A DNA stretch of 40,782 nucleotides from Denitrovibrio sp. (GCA_002869145.1 PKTM01000027.1:93461-134242), one strand, 5' to 3'; counted from the first letter of the stretch, positions 10,454 to 19,865 are shown. Notes: generated by a model not told the origin, from the sequence alone. Numbers and translations: made by a program.

Positions 10454-10482
10454 TTCCGCTTAATTTTACAGGTTTCCGCTTA
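10454..10482 (+). promoter_or_regulatory. Direct repeat, candidate BtsR/LytTR operator upstream of dctP
   Basis: Two exact copies of TTCCGCTTA lie at 10454-10462 and 10474-10482, a 20-bp period that puts both on one face of the helix. LytTR regulators bind such spaced direct repeats. The E. coli BtsR sites (ACC(G/A)CT(C/T)A repeated with a 13-bp gap) share the CCGCTTA core. The repeat ends about 60 bp upstream of a TATATA box at 10544-10549, which suits activation of the TRAP operon. Confidence 0.65.
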
Positions 10483-10543
10483 TTACAGAATACCGCCATT
10501 TAACAACGATTTTGTTGATATTCAGTGGTTTTACCTCTAAAAT

Positions 10544-10549
10544 TATATA
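10544..10549 (+). promoter_or_regulatory. Putative -10 box of the TRAP transporter operon
   Basis: TATATA sits about 50 nt before the dctP start. No good -35 box is present at 16-18 bp, as expected for an activator-dependent promoter served by the upstream direct repeat. Confidence 0.4.
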
Positions 10550-10597
10550 AAGGGTAAATTAAAACTCGATTAAACAACAATCCTATAAGGAGGAATT

Positions 10598-11665
10598 ATG
10601 AAGTTTACTAAGATTGCAGTTGCAGTTGTAGCTGTTATGCTCACTTTCGCAGTTGCCGCAAGCGCTGCTGAGCAGAAGGTTCGCTGGAAACTCGCTATGA
10701 CATGGGGACCAACGCTCTCTCCATTTACCGATGCTGTTGAAGAGATGGCTGCTTTGGTTGAAGAGATGAGTAATGGAAATTTTGTTATTCGTATTGACGC
10801 GTCTAACAAGCACAAAGCACCTTTTGGTGTTCTTGATATGGTTAAACTTGGCCAGTATGATATGGCTCACTCAGCTTCTTACTACTGGAAAGGTAAAGAC
10901 ATTAATCTTCTCCCTTTCACAACAATGCCTTTCGGTATGACTGCTCCTGAGCAGTATGCATGGTTTTATGAAGGCGGCGGTCTTGAGCTTATGCAGAAAG
11001 CATACGAGCCATTCGGTGTACTCTCATTCCCTGGCGGTAACACAGGAAACCAGATGGGTGGTTGGTTCAGAAAAGAGATCAAATCACTCGATGACCTTAA
11101 AGGTCTTAAGATGAGAATACCTGGGTTCGCTGGTGAAGTACTTGCTAAGCTTGGTCTTGCAGTTACAAACATAGCTCCTGGTGAGCTTTATACATCACTT
11201 GAGCGTGGTACAATCGATGCTCTTGAGTGGGTTGGACCTGGTATGGACATCAAAATGGGCTTTCATAAAATTGCTCCTTATTACTACACTGGCTGGCATG
11301 AGCCTGCTACGGAGCTTCAGTTCCTAGTAAATAAGAAAAATTTCGAAAAGCTTACACCGCACAATCAGGCAATCCTGAAAGCTGCTATGAAGCTCGCTTC
11401 ATACGATATGTATATCAAAAACTATGACATGTCCGCAGATGCTTGGTCTAAGATTGAGACTGAGTATCCTAATATCAAGATCATGACATTCCCAGAGCCA
11501 GTCATGGATGCAATGAAAAAAGCAAATGATGAGCTTCTTGCTGATTACGCTAAAGACAAGCCGCTTCTTAAAGAAGTTCTTGATTCTCAAGCTGCCTATC
11601 TTAAGAAAGTTAGAAAGTGGACAGAAATGTCTGACTATCGCTATCTTAAGGATAACGTAAAATAA
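10598..11665 (+). CDS. dctP: TRAP transporter solute-binding protein, alpha-keto acid/lactate type (DctP)
   Basis: A 355-residue periplasmic binding protein with a clear signal peptide (MKFTKIAVAVVAVMLTFAVA, cleaved near ASAAEQ) and an AAGGAGG ribosome-binding site. The DctP fold is recognisable by GGNTGNQMGGWFRKEI, LKGLKMRIPG, TSLERGTIDALEWVGP and the downstream aromatic stretch YYYTGWHEP. These motifs place it with the TakP / mannitol-chloroaromatic branch, whose characterised members bind pyruvate, other 2-oxo acids or lactate through the Arg residues in FRKE and MRIPG. It delivers substrate to DctQM encoded just downstream. A hairpin terminator between dctP and dctQ should keep dctP expression above that of the membrane subunits. 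The exact ligand is inferred, not shown. Confidence 0.92.
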   Translation: MKFTKIAVAVVAVMLTFAVAASAAEQKVRWKLAMTWGPTLSPFTDAVEEMAALVEEMSNGNFVIRIDASNKHKAPFGVLDMVKLGQYDMAHSASYYWKGKDINLLPFTTMPFGMTAPEQYAWFYEGGGLELMQKAYEPFGVLSFPGGNTGNQMGGWFRKEIKSLDDLKGLKMRIPGFAGEVLAKLGLAVTNIAPGELYTSLERGTIDALEWVGPGMDIKMGFHKIAPYYYTGWHEPATELQFLVNKKNFEKLTPHNQAILKAAMKLASYDMYIKNYDMSADAWSKIETEYPNIKIMTFPEPVMDAMKKANDELLADYAKDKPLLKEVLDSQAAYLKKVRKWTEMSDYRYLKDNVK

Positions 11666-11700
11666 TAGCCGGATTCAATTTCCCGGTATAATGACTTTTA

Positions 11701-11745
11701 GGCTGTTCCTGAGCATTGATATTGCACAGGAACGGCCTTTTTAAT
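11701..11745 (+). terminator. Terminator/attenuator between dctP and dctQ
   Basis: The stem GGCTGTTCCTG / CAGGAACGGCC (one mismatch) with a 15-nt loop is followed by TTTTTAATTTT. Partial termination here would favour the binding protein over the permease, a common arrangement in TRAP operons. Confidence 0.8.
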
Positions 11746-11781
11746 TTTGAAAAGAGACTTTAGTTAAAAAAGGTTATATAT

Positions 11782-12315
11782 ATGTTAAAACTGGAAAAAT
11801 TCTTTGACCGTATAGCAGACTGGATCGGCTATATCTCTGGTGCACTGATGATCCTTATGATGATGAATGTATTTTACGACGTCATTATGAGATATTTCTT
11901 CAGAACCGGCTCTATCGCTTTCCAAGAGCTGGAATGGCACATATTCGCTATGGTTTTCCTTCTCGGTATATCCTATGCCCTGAAAGAGGACGGTCATGTT
12001 AGAGTGGACGTTATTTACGACACTTTATCCCCTCAGAAAAAAGCGGTTATCAATCTCGTTGGAACTATCGTATTCCTAATACCATTCTCACTGCTTATCG
12101 CTTTTGGCTCTATTGACTTTGTGCTGGAATCCTATCATCAGATGGAGGAAAGCGGCGACCCCGGAGGTCTCACCCATCGATGGCTTATAAAAGCTTTCAT
12201 TCCGGCATCCTTCTTCCTGCTTGTTTTTAACAGCGTTGGAAGCATAGTAAAGAACTATAACATCTTTAAAGGTATCGGCAGGGACTACTCAGAAAATGCG
12301 GAGGGTGCAAAATGA
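11782..12315 (+). CDS. dctQ: TRAP transporter small permease (DctQ)
   Basis: A 177-residue inner-membrane protein with four predicted membrane helices (about residues 17-38, 50-70, 90-112 and 132-155). The family pattern is visible in the helix 1 to helix 2 region (VFYDVIMRYFF, FQELEWHIFAMVFLLGISYAL) and in GHVRVDVIYD. It bridges the periplasmic protein and the large permease. Its stop overlaps the dctM start (ATGA), so translation is coupled. An AAGG sequence 10 nt upstream serves the start. Confidence 0.92.
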   Translation: MLKLEKFFDRIADWIGYISGALMILMMMNVFYDVIMRYFFRTGSIAFQELEWHIFAMVFLLGISYALKEDGHVRVDVIYDTLSPQKKAVINLVGTIVFLIPFSLLIAFGSIDFVLESYHQMEESGDPGGLTHRWLIKAFIPASFFLLVFNSVGSIVKNYNIFKGIGRDYSENAEGAK

Positions 12316-13661
12316 TAGGAATTATAATGTTCTTTGCAGCACTCTTTATGCTGCTTTTCGGATACCCTGTTGCATTTACCTTTGGAGCAGTTTCGATTAT
12401 TTTCGGAATGATAGCAGGTATTGTGGAAGCACTGCAATACGGTGATTCTATAATGGCTGGGCTTCAAATAGGTGAGCAGATGTTTGCCTTCATGCCTTTC
12501 CGTATATATGCTATTATGAACAATACAATACTTATGGCTATTCCGCTCTTTATATATATGGGTATAGTTTTACAAAAAACTAATCTGGCTGAAAGACTTC
12601 TTGAGTCTATGGGCTTTCTTTTCGGAGAAATCAGAGGCGGTCTTGCTATAAGCACAGTTTTAGTTGGTGCGCTGCTTGCTGCATCTACAGGAGTTGTTGG
12701 AGCTTCTGTTGTTGCTATGGGCGTTATCTCACTACCTGTAATGATAAAGTATAACTATGATAACAAGCTGTCCACAGGAACTATCTGTGCGGCCGGAACA
12801 CTGGGGCAGATCATTCAGCCTTCTATTGTTCTTATCATCCTAGGAGACGTTTTTCAGGTTCCAGTAGGCGACCTTTTTCAGGCTGCTGTTTGGCCGGGGC
12901 TTCTTCTTGTGGTTGCCTATATAGTGTATATACTTATATTTTCTTTTATTAAGCCCAAATCAGCTCCTCCTGTCAGGATAGAAGGCAATACAGGTACAAA
13001 GAAACAACAGATATGGAAAGCTCTTCAGGCTATTGTACCTCCGTTGGTTCTTATTATCCTTGTTCTTGGTTCCATATTCGGCGGAGTAGCAACACCCACT
13101 GAATCTGCTGCTGTTGGTGGTATAGGTGCTATCCTGCTTGCCATAATATACAAATCTTTCAGCTTTAAAATGATTTTTGAAGCTGCACTTGAAACAGTAA
13201 AAGTTACAGCTATGGTGTTTGGTATCCTTGTTGGTGCTACTGCATTTTCAATGGTATTCACATACACCGGCGGTGATATGATCGTAGAAGAATTCATGCT
13301 TGGGCTGCCTGGCGAAAAATGGGGATTTCTTATCCTTTCAATGCTCGCTATCATGGTTCTTGGCTTCTTCATAGATTTTATCGAAATATCATACATCATC
13401 GTTCCTATACTTGTGCCTATCGCAGATGCAATAGGTATAAACCCTGTATGGTTTGCGATACTTATTGCTATGAACCTCCAGACATCTTTCCTTACACCTC
13501 CTTTCGGATTCAGTCTGTTTTATCTGAAAGGCTGTGCACCGCCAGAGGTGCGAACGACACAAATTTATCGAGGGGTGATCCCGTTTATTGCTATCCAGGC
13601 TGCAGTGCTGATTTTATTGGTTCTATGGCCGGAAGTTTTCGGTATATCTCAGGGATTCTAG
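12312..13661 (+). CDS. dctM: TRAP transporter large permease (DctM)
   Basis: A 449-residue integral membrane protein with about a dozen hydrophobic helices. DctM signatures include AIPLFIYMGIVLQ, an internal repeat of the GGLAISTVLVGALLAASTG type, and the C-terminal LQTSFLTPPFGFSLFYLKG motif. It catalyses Na+-dependent uptake of the ligand delivered by DctP. Length and motifs match the subfamily that accompanies TakP-like binding proteins. It is the last gene of the operon, closed by a shared bidirectional terminator. Confidence 0.94.
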   Translation: MIGIIMFFAALFMLLFGYPVAFTFGAVSIIFGMIAGIVEALQYGDSIMAGLQIGEQMFAFMPFRIYAIMNNTILMAIPLFIYMGIVLQKTNLAERLLESMGFLFGEIRGGLAISTVLVGALLAASTGVVGASVVAMGVISLPVMIKYNYDNKLSTGTICAAGTLGQIIQPSIVLIILGDVFQVPVGDLFQAAVWPGLLLVVAYIVYILIFSFIKPKSAPPVRIEGNTGTKKQQIWKALQAIVPPLVLIILVLGSIFGGVATPTESAAVGGIGAILLAIIYKSFSFKMIFEAALETVKVTAMVFGILVGATAFSMVFTYTGGDMIVEEFMLGLPGEKWGFLILSMLAIMVLGFFIDFIEISYIIVPILVPIADAIGINPVWFAILIAMNLQTSFLTPPFGFSLFYLKGCAPPEVRTTQIYRGVIPFIAIQAAVLILLVLWPEVFGISQGF

Positions 13662-13670
13662 ATACACATA

Positions 13671-13701
13671 AAAAAGGGGCTTTTTTAAGCCCCTTTTTTT
13701 T
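13671..13701. terminator. Bidirectional terminator between dctM and the convergent chemoreceptor gene
   Basis: AAAAAGGGGCTT / AAGCCCCTTTTT forms a near-perfect stem with a four-T loop. A-tracts and T-tracts on both sides allow termination in both directions. Confidence 0.92.
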
Positions 13702-13706
13702 ATAGG

Positions 13707-15422
13707 TTATTTTGATATAAGCTGGTCTGGGGTGATACCTATAATGAGAGCTCCCCAATGTTTTCCGTTAATGAAAACAGGCAGAGACAGGTCATTAAGA
13801 ATTTCACCAGTGTCTCTCACATATGACTGTAGCAGGAAAGGTTTAGTATTAGTAGCCCTTCGCTTTTCAGCAACACTGTTGGCATATATACGCATGTGTC
13901 TGCTCTTTGCAAGGTCTGTGTCTGGGTTTCCAGTCATTTCGCTTGCAAATCCTTTGTGGTGAGTCGGAGCATATCCATTTTTGTCTATAAAGAGTGAATA
14001 GATAGCGCCGGTGTCTTTTTTCAGCTCATCAATAGCAGATTGAAATTTACTATGAAATTGCTTCCTGTAGATCAAATCATGTTTTTGAGGGTTTGTATTC
14101 GGAACTGTCTGATAATTGGTATCAAAAATATTTGTTTGCTTCGCAAGGTCATCAAATGCGGGCTGAAGTGACGTTAAGAAGTCAGATGCTTTATTAATAA
14201 GTGCTTCCAGTTTTGACTTGCCTGTTTTAAAATGCGAAATCTGATCTATAAGTATCTCAGAAGTGTCCCGAAGTTCTATAGAATTTTTAGCTGATTCTGT
14301 CATTTTGGTTTCAACATCAGTGCTTAATTCATTAATAGAAGTAACTTTCTCGTGTACTGAAGAGTTGGTTGCGGATAGTTCTTCCAGTGCTGAAGATATT
14401 GAAATTAAATTAGAACTGTTTTGCTCAAGTGCTGCCATCATAGATTCAAAATTAACAGTAGCATCATTTACTACATTCTGAATATTAGCAGTGTATGTTT
14501 TGATCTCTTTAGCACCATCATCGGTTTTATTTACAAGGCCTATCATGCTTGTGATGTTTTGATTGATATCGTCTGTTGCCACTTGCACCTTTTCAGCAAG
14601 CTTGCGCACTTCGTCTGCCACAACTGCAAAACCACGTCCGTGTTCACCAGCTCTTGCTGCCTCTATTGCGGCGTTAAGTGCAAGCAGGTTCGTCTGCTCA
14701 GAAACATCATTGATCAGTGAAACGATCTCTCTGATATTGGCAGAGTTCTGGCTTAATTCGCCAACAGTCTTCTGGAATGACTCAATATGTTCTGAAACAA
14801 TATTAATCTCTTTTGAAACATTTTGCATACTGTCATAGCTTGCTTGTACAGACTGAAGGTTTTCTGATGTTGAATTTGTGATGTCAGTTGTGTTCATTGA
14901 CACTTCATTAAGGGCAGATGTGGATTCTTGACTGGCATTGAAAATATCTCCAGACATGTTTCCTTGTTGTTTTGCGGCATAATTAGAATCATTTATCTGC
15001 TGTGATATAACAGTAACCTCTGTCGATATTGTCAAACCAACAGTTCTAAGGTCTTCGATGATATCTCTCAGATTAGCTAGAAATTTATTAAAATTGTCAG
15101 ACATCGAAAATATTTCGTCAATGCTTTTGCAGGTAGTGTTTTTTGTTAAGTCTTTTTCCCCTGAGATAAGATCAATCAGAGTGTTATTAATAGATTTAAC
15201 AGGGACAATAATTAGCTGACGAAGAAAGAAGTAGCCAAAAACTGTAACGAACATCAATAAAACCAGTGACACTATAAGTATAGTTATTTCCGAATTTTTA
15301 ATGCTAAGGTAGATTATAGGTGAGGCAGCTACAATAAAAATAAAAAACAGATTTCCTATTAACTTTTTTGAAAGTGTATTAAAAAAAGTTCTTTCAACGG
15401 ACTTATATAAATCATAAAGCAT
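13707..15422 (-). CDS. Methyl-accepting chemotaxis protein with C-terminal sensory domain
   Basis: A 571-residue chemoreceptor. Two adjacent hydrophobic segments (about residues 20-42 and 47-70) with almost no periplasmic loop are followed by a HAMP-like linker and the MCP signalling domain with [20 protein letters not shown]. After the signalling hairpin comes a C-terminal region of about 130 residues ([15 protein letters not shown], then [12 protein letters not shown] and [17 protein letters not shown]) that looks like a PAS/Cache-type sensor. It is therefore an inside-sensing receptor, unlike receptors with a periplasmic ligand domain. A TAAGGAG ribosome-binding site precedes the ATG. The ligand is unknown. 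Confidence 0.9.
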   Translation of the reverse strand: MLYDLYKSVERTFFNTLSKKLIGNLFFIFIVAASPIIYLSIKNSEITILIVSLVLLMFVTVFGYFFLRQLIIVPVKSINNTLIDLISGEKDLTKNTTCKSIDEIFSMSDNFNKFLANLRDIIEDLRTVGLTISTEVTVISQQINDSNYAAKQQGNMSGDIFNASQESTSALNEVSMNTTDITNSTSENLQSVQASYDSMQNVSKEINIVSEHIESFQKTVGELSQNSANIREIVSLINDVSEQTNLLALNAAIEAARAGEHGRGFAVVADEVRKLAEKVQVATDDINQNITSMIGLVNKTDDGAKEIKTYTANIQNVVNDATVNFESMMAALEQNSSNLISISSALEELSATNSSVHEKVTSINELSTDVETKMTESAKNSIELRDTSEILIDQISHFKTGKSKLEALINKASDFLTSLQPAFDDLAKQTNIFDTNYQTVPNTNPQKHDLIYRKQFHSKFQSAIDELKKDTGAIYSLFIDKNGYAPTHHKGFASEMTGNPDTDLAKSRHMRIYANSVAEKRRATNTKPFLLQSYVRDTGEILNDLSLPVFINGKHWGALIIGITPDQLISK

Positions 15423-15620
15423 ATTGCTCTCCTTAGATAAAAAAACAAAAAATTTTGTAATAATGTAACATGACAGTTTACTGTAGTAAATAAGAAAGAA
15501 TAAGTATGCTGATAATTTTTAAATACATTAAAGTATTTGTATCAATATTATATTATAATAATATTTGAAATTTTCATATGCTATTTTTTATAGATATAAA
15601 TTTTACGATTAACTAATAGT

Positions 15621-17651
15621 TTATTTTTGATTGTTATATATAGTGTATTGGTTCTTGCCGCGCTGCTTGCTTTCGTACATTGCATTGTCTGAAAACTTCA
15701 GCAGTTCATCCTGAGATAGGGCAGTGGTAGGGTAGACCGCTACGCCCATGCTCAAGCCTATCTGAGCTTCATTGCCAAATACATCGTAAGGCTGGCTGAC
15801 ATATTCTATAATCTTTGTTGCAAAAACACTGATATAGTTATCATCTTTCACATCCGTCTGGATGATAAGGAACTCGTCCCCGCCTATCCTAGCTGCGGTA
15901 TCTGTATCACGCATCATGTTTCTGATCCTCTGGGCGGCCTGTTTCAGTAATTCGTCTCCTGCATCATGCCCTAAACTGTCGTTCACCTTTTTAAAATCGT
16001 CCAGATCAATATACATGAGGGCAAACTTGGTGTTGTGTCTGTTACAGTTGGCTATTGCTGATTTTATCTCGTTCCTTGCCAGACGAAGGCTTGGAAGGTC
16101 TGTGAGAGGATCATGATATGCAAGGTATTGTATCATCTCTTCAGCTTCTTTTCTGCTTGTAATATCTGTTTGTACAGCTACAAAGTGGCTTGGGGAGCCC
16201 TCTTCGTCATTAACAGGGGTTATAGTATTTAAAACACATATTTTGTCGCCTGATTTTTTAATATTAATGAACTCGCCTTTCCAGTCATCGCCATTTTTTA
16301 AAGTCATCCATAATCTTTTATAATATTCATCGTCATGGCTGTCTGATTTGAATATTTTAGGTTTTTCGCCTTTGATCTCTTCTAGCTTGTAACCCATTAC
16401 ATCTTCAAAAGTCGAATTTACATATTCAATATATCCATCTGTATCAGTTATTAAAACAAGACTTGAGCTCTGCTCAATAGCTCTTGATAAAGTACGAACT
16501 TTGTCAGTACTTATGTCTAGCAGCTTTTCAAGTTTTCTATTACTCTCTTGAAATTTTTCTTCTGATATAAGACTTTTCTTTCTGGCGATAATTAAAGCAA
16601 ATATTAACAGTCCCTGAAGTATGAGTATTGTTACTGTTGTTAATATGTAATGTTTATATTGGTCCCATGCACTTGGTTTATTATTTATCAAAACACTATT
16701 TTCAGGTATGGTTTTTTCAGATATCTTCCACTTTTTGATTTGGCTCATGTCAAACATATAAGCAGTTAAGTCTGCTTCTTTCGCTTTAATGGTATCAGCT
16801 GGTGCTCCATTAAGGATTTTTATGGTGTTTTTTGCTAGTATCTCTCCTACTTTACGTGCATGTAGCAGTTTTCCCCCTACAATACCTTTTCCGATAAAAG
16901 TTTCCCAAGAACTGTATATAGGAACATTTGAGATTTTGCTGAGTGTTTCAAGGACATTAATAGGTATAAACCTTTTGCCTGTATTGTCTTTCAGAAAAGG
17001 AAAATAATAAATGGCACTTTTATCTTTGATCTTTGAGACAAGTTTTAAAAGTTCAACATAAGCAATGTCATCAACCAAAATAATTTCAGGAGCATCATCA
17101 AGCTTTTTTACCTTTTCTAAGACACTGTTGCTTAGTATCCGGCTGGTGTCCAGCGAACTGCTTATCATGTAAATTTTTTCTAAATCTGGCATTTGCTTCA
17201 GCATAATCCTGATCGTTTCAACATGCTCTGTTCCAAGAGGTGTCATGTAACCATCTGGGAGTATATCTTTTACAGATTGAATTATATTAGCGTTTATATA
17301 TGAAAAAAACTGAGCTTCTTGGAAAAGATCATTTTTATATTTGGTTACAAATGGAACTGATGCTGCATCATCTTGTATCACAAGATCAATTTGCATTGAT
17401 TTGTATTTGTTTTTAAAATAGCGATACATTTCTTCATCATTCATCAATGTTCTTAGTTCTACGATATTTTCAATATAAAGGTTTATGTTATTAGAGATAC
17501 TGTATGGTTTGAATTCAGAGAAAAATCCATCTTCCAACTGATTCTGCCAAGGAAGTTTCCAGCTATAAGAATTTATCAACAGTACATTTCTTGTATCTGC
17601 AAAAGCAAATGAGCTCATTAGAAAGATGAATAAAACTATTAACCTTGTCAT
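15621..17651 (-). CDS. Periplasmic-binding-protein sensor, PAS and GGDEF diguanylate cyclase
   Basis: A 676-residue membrane protein. A signal peptide (cleaved near residue 18, SFAFA-DTR) is followed by a periplasmic domain of about 310 residues resembling the ABC_sub_bind (TrpX-like) fold, one membrane helix (TVTILILQGLLIFALIIA, about 340-360), a coiled coil, a PAS domain (AIEQSSSLVLITDTDGYIEYVN) with its PAC tail, and a GGDEF domain. The active-site motif RIGGDEF is intact, and the RxxD inhibitory site (RDTD) lies five residues before it. It should make c-di-GMP in response to a small periplasmic ligand. No EAL domain follows. The gene stands alone, with 198 AT-rich bases between it and the downstream chemoreceptor. 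Confidence 0.93.
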   Translation of the reverse strand: MTRLIVLFIFLMSSFAFADTRNVLLINSYSWKLPWQNQLEDGFFSEFKPYSISNNINLYIENIVELRTLMNDEEMYRYFKNKYKSMQIDLVIQDDAASVPFVTKYKNDLFQEAQFFSYINANIIQSVKDILPDGYMTPLGTEHVETIRIMLKQMPDLEKIYMISSSLDTSRILSNSVLEKVKKLDDAPEIILVDDIAYVELLKLVSKIKDKSAIYYFPFLKDNTGKRFIPINVLETLSKISNVPIYSSWETFIGKGIVGGKLLHARKVGEILAKNTIKILNGAPADTIKAKEADLTAYMFDMSQIKKWKISEKTIPENSVLINNKPSAWDQYKHYILTTVTILILQGLLIFALIIARKKSLISEEKFQESNRKLEKLLDISTDKVRTLSRAIEQSSSLVLITDTDGYIEYVNSTFEDVMGYKLEEIKGEKPKIFKSDSHDDEYYKRLWMTLKNGDDWKGEFINIKKSGDKICVLNTITPVNDEEGSPSHFVAVQTDITSRKEAEEMIQYLAYHDPLTDLPSLRLARNEIKSAIANCNRHNTKFALMYIDLDDFKKVNDSLGHDAGDELLKQAAQRIRNMMRDTDTAARIGGDEFLIIQTDVKDDNYISVFATKIIEYVSQPYDVFGNEAQIGLSMGVAVYPTTALSQDELLKFSDNAMYESKQRGKNQYTIYNNQK

Positions 17652-17791
17652 AAAAATAAATCCTGAATATTGTTTTTAATATTATAACGATTAATTAAAT
17701 TATTAGATACTTTTTCTTCAAAAAGTGTAAAAAATACATATTTTTATTGGTCTTACTGTTGTAAACGGATACTAGATATTGAAGAATTAAA

Positions 17792-17865
17792 CGGGCGGTA
17801 CGAGAATCGAACTCATGACACCAGGCTTCGGAGGCCTGTGCTCTATCCAACTGAGCTAACCGCCC
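17792..17865 (-). tRNA. tRNA-Arg (anticodon CCG)
   Basis: A complete cloverleaf: acceptor stem GGGCGGT / ACCGCCC, D-arm with AGCTCAGTTGGATAGAGC, anticodon stem CAGGC / GCCTG around the loop CTCCGAA (anticodon CCG), T-arm with GTTCGATTC, and discriminator G. The 3' CCA is not encoded. It lies between the GGDEF gene and the methyltransferase, all on the same strand. I see no attachment-site duplication or integrase nearby. Confidence 0.95.
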
Positions 17866-17915
17866 ATAAATTTATAATGAAAAAAATCCTAGCTGATTTT
17901 CATGATACACATACT

Positions 17916-18494
17916 TTAACTTAAAGTATTATCTTTCAATAAAACAGTAGTGAAATCTTCGTGAATTTGCAAGTTAATAACTTCAAATCCAACATTCATA
18001 TAATGTCTTCTCACATCATAATTAAATTCTACAGGTATACCTGAAAGTATAACCAATCCGTCAGGAGCTAAAGACGCTTGTATAAAGCCCGAAATGTCTA
18101 TCAGTATGTCGAAGTATATGTTTGCGGCTATAACGTCAAACGAACCGTTTATGCAGTCCTGAAGCCCGCATATAATGTGATTGTTAGATATGCCGTTCAG
18201 TTTGTTACACTCTAATGCTGTTTTGCAGGCATCGTATGAGATGTCATACCCAAAGACTTCTTTTGCTCCGAGCAGACTGGCGCAGATGCCCAGTATCCCT
18301 GTGCCGCAGCCTATGTCGAGGACTGTTTTATTATCAAGATTAATACTTTCAAGGTGTCTTATGCAGGCTTTTGTAGTTTCATGTTCGCCGCTGCCGAAAG
18401 CTCCCTGATAAATATGTGCAGTTTTAGTGTTAAATAATGGTATATCGTGTATTTTTCTGTTTTTCATGTGTTTGCCCAGAAAGAGAATTACCAC
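17916..18494 (-). CDS. PrmA-like SAM-dependent methyltransferase, short form
   Basis: A 192-residue Rossmann methyltransferase resembling the catalytic half of ribosomal protein L11 methyltransferase. Motifs are AFGSGEHETTKACI (as in PrmA AFGTGTHPTT), VLDIGCGTGILGI (SAM loop), GYDIS, and ANIYFDILIDI in the place of the PrmA ANIL catalytic loop. Full PrmA is near 290 residues, with an N-terminal L11-recognition domain that is absent here; upstream, the same frame meets TAG then TGA within 40 nt. The start is uncertain: GTG 18494 is the longest, and ATG 18465 (MKNRKIHDIPLF) is possible. Either it is a naturally short homologue acting on another protein or it recognises L11 differently. Confidence is high for the fold, low for the substrate. 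Confidence 0.78.
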   Translation of the reverse strand: MVILFLGKHMKNRKIHDIPLFNTKTAHIYQGAFGSGEHETTKACIRHLESINLDNKTVLDIGCGTGILGICASLLGAKEVFGYDISYDACKTALECNKLNGISNNHIICGLQDCINGSFDVIAANIYFDILIDISGFIQASLAPDGLVILSGIPVEFNYDVRRHYMNVGFEVINLQIHEDFTTVLLKDNTLS

Positions 18495-18564
18495 AAACAG
18501 GCATATAGTTGCAATAAGCTATTTTCAAAACGATGTAATAATTTAATTGTTAGATTGTTATCTG

Positions 18565-18593
18565 TTGACAATATCTGGCTTTAGTCCTATTTG
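18565..18593 (+). promoter_or_regulatory. Putative sigma-70 promoter of asd
   Basis: TTGACA at 18565-18570, a 17-bp spacer and TATTTG at 18588-18593. The -35 is perfect and the -10 is weak. It is placed about 30 nt before the asd start. Confidence 0.55.
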
Positions 18594-18625
18594 TTGTAGT
18601 CACGACTTTATATACGAGGTGCAAT

Positions 18626-19645
18626 GTGGCAGAATTTCAAAAAAAATCAGCTTATAATGTAGCTATTGCAGGCGCAACAGGTGCTGTTGGCGAAACATTA
18701 CTTAATATCCTTGAGGAGAGAAACTTCCCTATAGCAGAGCTTAAACTTCTAGCTTCCAAACGCTCAGTAGGCAAGGAACTTACTTTCAAAGGTAAAACGT
18801 ATAAAGTTGAAGAGCTTACTCACGACTGCTTCGAAGGTGTGGATATTGCACTATTTTCAGCAGGAGGCGGCAGAAGCCTTGAGTATGCACCGTCAGCTGT
18901 GAAAGCCGGCGCTATTGTAGTAGATAATTCCTCAGCTTTCCGTATGAATCCAAGTGTGCCGCTTGTTGTGCCAGAGGTTAATTCAGAAGATGCTTTTAAG
19001 CACAACGGCATAATAGCAAATCCAAACTGCACTACCATAATCATGCTGGTGGCTCTGAAGCCGCTTTATGATTATTCTAAGATAAAAAATGTAGTTGTTT
19101 CTTCGTACCAGTCAACATCCGGTGCGGGTGCATCTGCTATGGAAGAGCTTCAAAACCAGACTAAGCAGTGGGTAAAAGGTGAAGATCTTGTGGTGGACAA
19201 GTTCGCTCATCAGATTCTTTTCAATGTTATCCCTCATGTGGATTCTTTCACTGAAAACGGATACACAAAAGAAGAGATGAAGATGTTCAACGAAACTCGT
19301 AAAATGCTTCATGATAATGACATCAAAGTAAGTGCTACATGTGTGCGTGTCCCAACTCTTTCTGCACATTCAGAGGCAGTTACTATTGAAACTGAAGAGC
19401 CTATTTCTCCTGAAAAAGCAAGAGAGCTGTTTGCTGCTGCTCCTGGACTTGAGGTTTTAGATGATACAGCAAATGGAAAATATCCTATGCCGCTTTTCGT
19501 AGCAGGTGAAGATACATGCTATGTGGGTCGTATCAGAACAGATATTGCTCGTGAAAACTCATTGACATTTTGGGTGGTGGGCGATCAGCTTCGCAAAGGT
19601 GCAGCGACTAATGCTGTTCAGATAGCAGAACTTTTTATTAAATAA
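18626..19645 (+). CDS. asd: Aspartate-semialdehyde dehydrogenase
   Basis: A 339-residue NADPH-dependent enzyme that reduces aspartyl phosphate to aspartate semialdehyde in the lysine/threonine/methionine/diaminopimelate pathway. The N-terminal nucleotide-binding motif is GATGAVGETLL; the catalytic Cys lies in NPNCTT (about residue 135); SSYQSTSGAG and the late catalytic His in SAHSEAV are present. The length is typical. The start is GTG 18626 with GAGGTG upstream. It is a single-gene unit, with its own promoter and a hairpin after the stop. Confidence 0.96.
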   Translation: MAEFQKKSAYNVAIAGATGAVGETLLNILEERNFPIAELKLLASKRSVGKELTFKGKTYKVEELTHDCFEGVDIALFSAGGGRSLEYAPSAVKAGAIVVDNSSAFRMNPSVPLVVPEVNSEDAFKHNGIIANPNCTTIIMLVALKPLYDYSKIKNVVVSSYQSTSGAGASAMEELQNQTKQWVKGEDLVVDKFAHQILFNVIPHVDSFTENGYTKEEMKMFNETRKMLHDNDIKVSATCVRVPTLSAHSEAVTIETEEPISPEKARELFAAAPGLEVLDDTANGKYPMPLFVAGEDTCYVGRIRTDIARENSLTFWVVGDQLRKGAATNAVQIAELFIK

Positions 19646-19672
19646 AAAAGCTCAGTTAGACTATAAAACATT

Positions 19673-19703
19673 TTAACCCCTGTGTTTTTTACGCAGGTGT
19701 TAA
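19673..19703 (+). terminator. Hairpin after asd, probable weak terminator
   Basis: TTAACCCCTG / CAGGTGTTAA (one mismatch) with an 11-nt loop containing six T, followed by GCTTTATTATTG. The tail is not a clean T-run. A similar hairpin follows about 100 nt downstream. Confidence 0.5.
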
Positions 19704-19865
19704 GCTTTATTATTGTATATCATTGTTAATATGTATAAAAGATGTTAATTTATAAAGTTTAAAATTATGTATTTTTTTCCTGTATATTTTTATGCAGGGA
19801 ATTTAGTTGCTTAGTTTAATCAACGGTAAATGTTAGACTTTTTTTGAAGAAAATGCATTATTTGC

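Noticed and set aside
17792-17865. tRNA-Arg as an integration site for a mobile element
   Set aside because: No integrase, no repeated 3' tRNA end and no change in gene character on either side.
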